Assembly: GCA_052389895.1 (NCBI GenBank)
Contig: JBQTHM010000019.1
Location: 1 to 6,445 of the forward strand
Length of the DNA stretch: 6,445 bases
Origin: CAVVXX01 sp052389895
Lineage (GTDB): Bacteria; Pseudomonadota; Alphaproteobacteria; Micropepsales; Micropepsaceae
Reading direction: 5' to 3'
Below the pieces are notes generated by a model. It ran no database searches and had not been told where the DNA came from. It worked only from the letters and a program-made list of their open reading frames with translations. The position numbers and the translations under genes are program-made. Shown here piece by piece: positions 5,879-6,445 of the stretch (position 1 is the stretch's first letter; every line of letters starts with the position of its first letter).

Positions 5879-6445
5879 GCGGCACAAAACGCGGCAAGAA
5901 TTTGCAAACCAACTGGGCCGCTTTTCTCCGGGTGAAATTGGGTTCCATAGATTGAGCCGTGCCGGACGGCGGCGCACAGGCGATGGCCGCCGTACTCGCA
6001 ATCGGCAAGCCTGTTTTCCGGCCGCTCGGGCGCGCCGACAAAGGAATGCACGAAATAGCAGGCGCTGCCGGGCTGGACGGAAGCGAACAGCGTGCCTCGC
6101 CAATCCGCGGACGGAACAAGATCGCTCCAACCGATTAAGGGCACTTTCAGTGGGCGGCCATCACTATCCGCGGCGGGCAGTTTCCTCACGCGTCCCGCGA
6201 TTACGCCGAGGCCGGCGTGCTCGCCAAATTCCTCGCTCAATTCGAACAGCATCTGCATGCCGACACAGATCCCAAGAAACGGTCTCTGCCGCTTCAAGAA
6301 ATCCATGACGGCTTCAATCAAGCGATGCCGCCGCAGCGCCGCCATGCAGTCGCCGAACGCGCCCACTCCCGGCAGCACCAGATGCGTGGCTTCGCGCACC
6401 TTATTGGGATCGCCCGTCACAACGACTTCCGCGCCGCAATTATCA
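5875..6445 (-). CDS. hisH: HisH-family glutamine amidotransferase subunit (5' end cut by right edge)
   Basis: A class I glutaminase, 189 residues visible; the frame stays open to the edge (DNCGAEVV precedes VTGDP), so only the first 15-20 residues of a roughly 205-residue protein are missing. The GTG at 6420 is not the true start. The oxyanion-strand motif PGVG (6369-6358) is followed by the nucleophile elbow FLGICVGMQ with its catalytic Cys at 6267-6265, then YFVHSF and TQFHPEKSG with catalytic His (5934-5932) and Glu (5928-5926). It hydrolyses glutamine and channels ammonia to a partner, normally HisF, which makes imidazole glycerol phosphate for histidine synthesis. In polysaccharide clusters HisH/HisF pairs instead feed a PseA/WbpG-type sugar amidotransferase. 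The operon position next to the flippase favours that second role, but neither HisF nor the amidotransferase is in view. KVPLIGWSDL replaces the usual K-P-H-M-G-W-N stretch. Confidence 0.9.
   Translation of the reverse strand, partial: DNCGAEVVVTGDPNKVREATHLVLPGVGAFGDCMAALRRHRLIEAVMDFLKRQRPFLGICVGMQMLFELSEEFGEHAGLGVIAGRVRKLPAADSDGRPLKVPLIGWSDLVPSADWRGTLFASVQPGSACYFVHSFVGAPERPENRLADCEYGGHRLCAAVRHGSIYGTQFHPEKSGPVGLQILAAFCAA

Noticed and set aside
5817..6119. In-frame extension of the flippase by 101 codons up to an ATG-initiated frame at 6119
   Set aside because: It overlaps the conserved HisH coding sequence, and the product has no flippase-like character before the MTFEALLKK start.
5829..6308. 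159-codon plus-strand ORF
   Set aside because: It is antisense to the conserved HisH gene; its Arg-rich composition is typical of a shadow frame.

Overview
This window is one stretch of a surface-polysaccharide biosynthesis operon. Every gene I can support lies on the minus strand, so transcription runs from the right edge to the left edge. The DNA is GC-rich and nearly all coding. The families present (Wzx-type flippase, O-antigen ligase/polymerase, FkbM methyltransferase, capsule-synthesis GT-B protein, HisH) suggest a Gram-negative proteobacterium. The GC-rich codon use would fit an alphaproteobacterium, but there is no rRNA or other lineage marker to prove it.

In transcription order: (1) a glutamine amidotransferase of the HisH family, cut by the right edge (5875-6445); (2) a possible 21-codon linker ORF (5813-5878); (3) a 741-residue protein joining a Wzx-like lipid-linked oligosaccharide flippase to a PAPS-type sulfotransferase (3591-5816); (4) an FkbM-family methyltransferase (2846-3616); (5) a polytopic membrane protein of the O-antigen ligase/Wzy polymerase type (1515-2849); (6) a capsule-synthesis-family GT-B-type protein (172-1518); (7) the first 58 codons of a probable glycosyltransferase running off the left edge (1-175). 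No gap longer than 300 bases lacks a gene. I saw no tRNA, rRNA, CRISPR, insertion sequence, terminator or clear promoter; the promoter must lie beyond the right edge.

The genes are tightly coupled. Five junctions are four-base ATGA overlaps, where the stop of one frame overlaps the start of the next, and one junction (fusion/FkbM) overlaps by 26 bases. Together they predict a lipid-linked oligosaccharide that is sulfated and probably O-methylated, flipped across the inner membrane, then polymerised or ligated. HisH may supply ammonia for an amidated or amidinated sugar, or may simply be the histidine-pathway enzyme.

The most notable item is the flippase-sulfotransferase fusion. The sequence also shows a caveat: an ATGA sits inside the fused ORF exactly where a stand-alone sulfotransferase would start, just after a run of four G. 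With three G the ORF would split into two normal-length genes joined by the same ATGA overlap used elsewhere in the operon. The fusion may therefore be a recent single-base event, a slippage switch or a sequence error.
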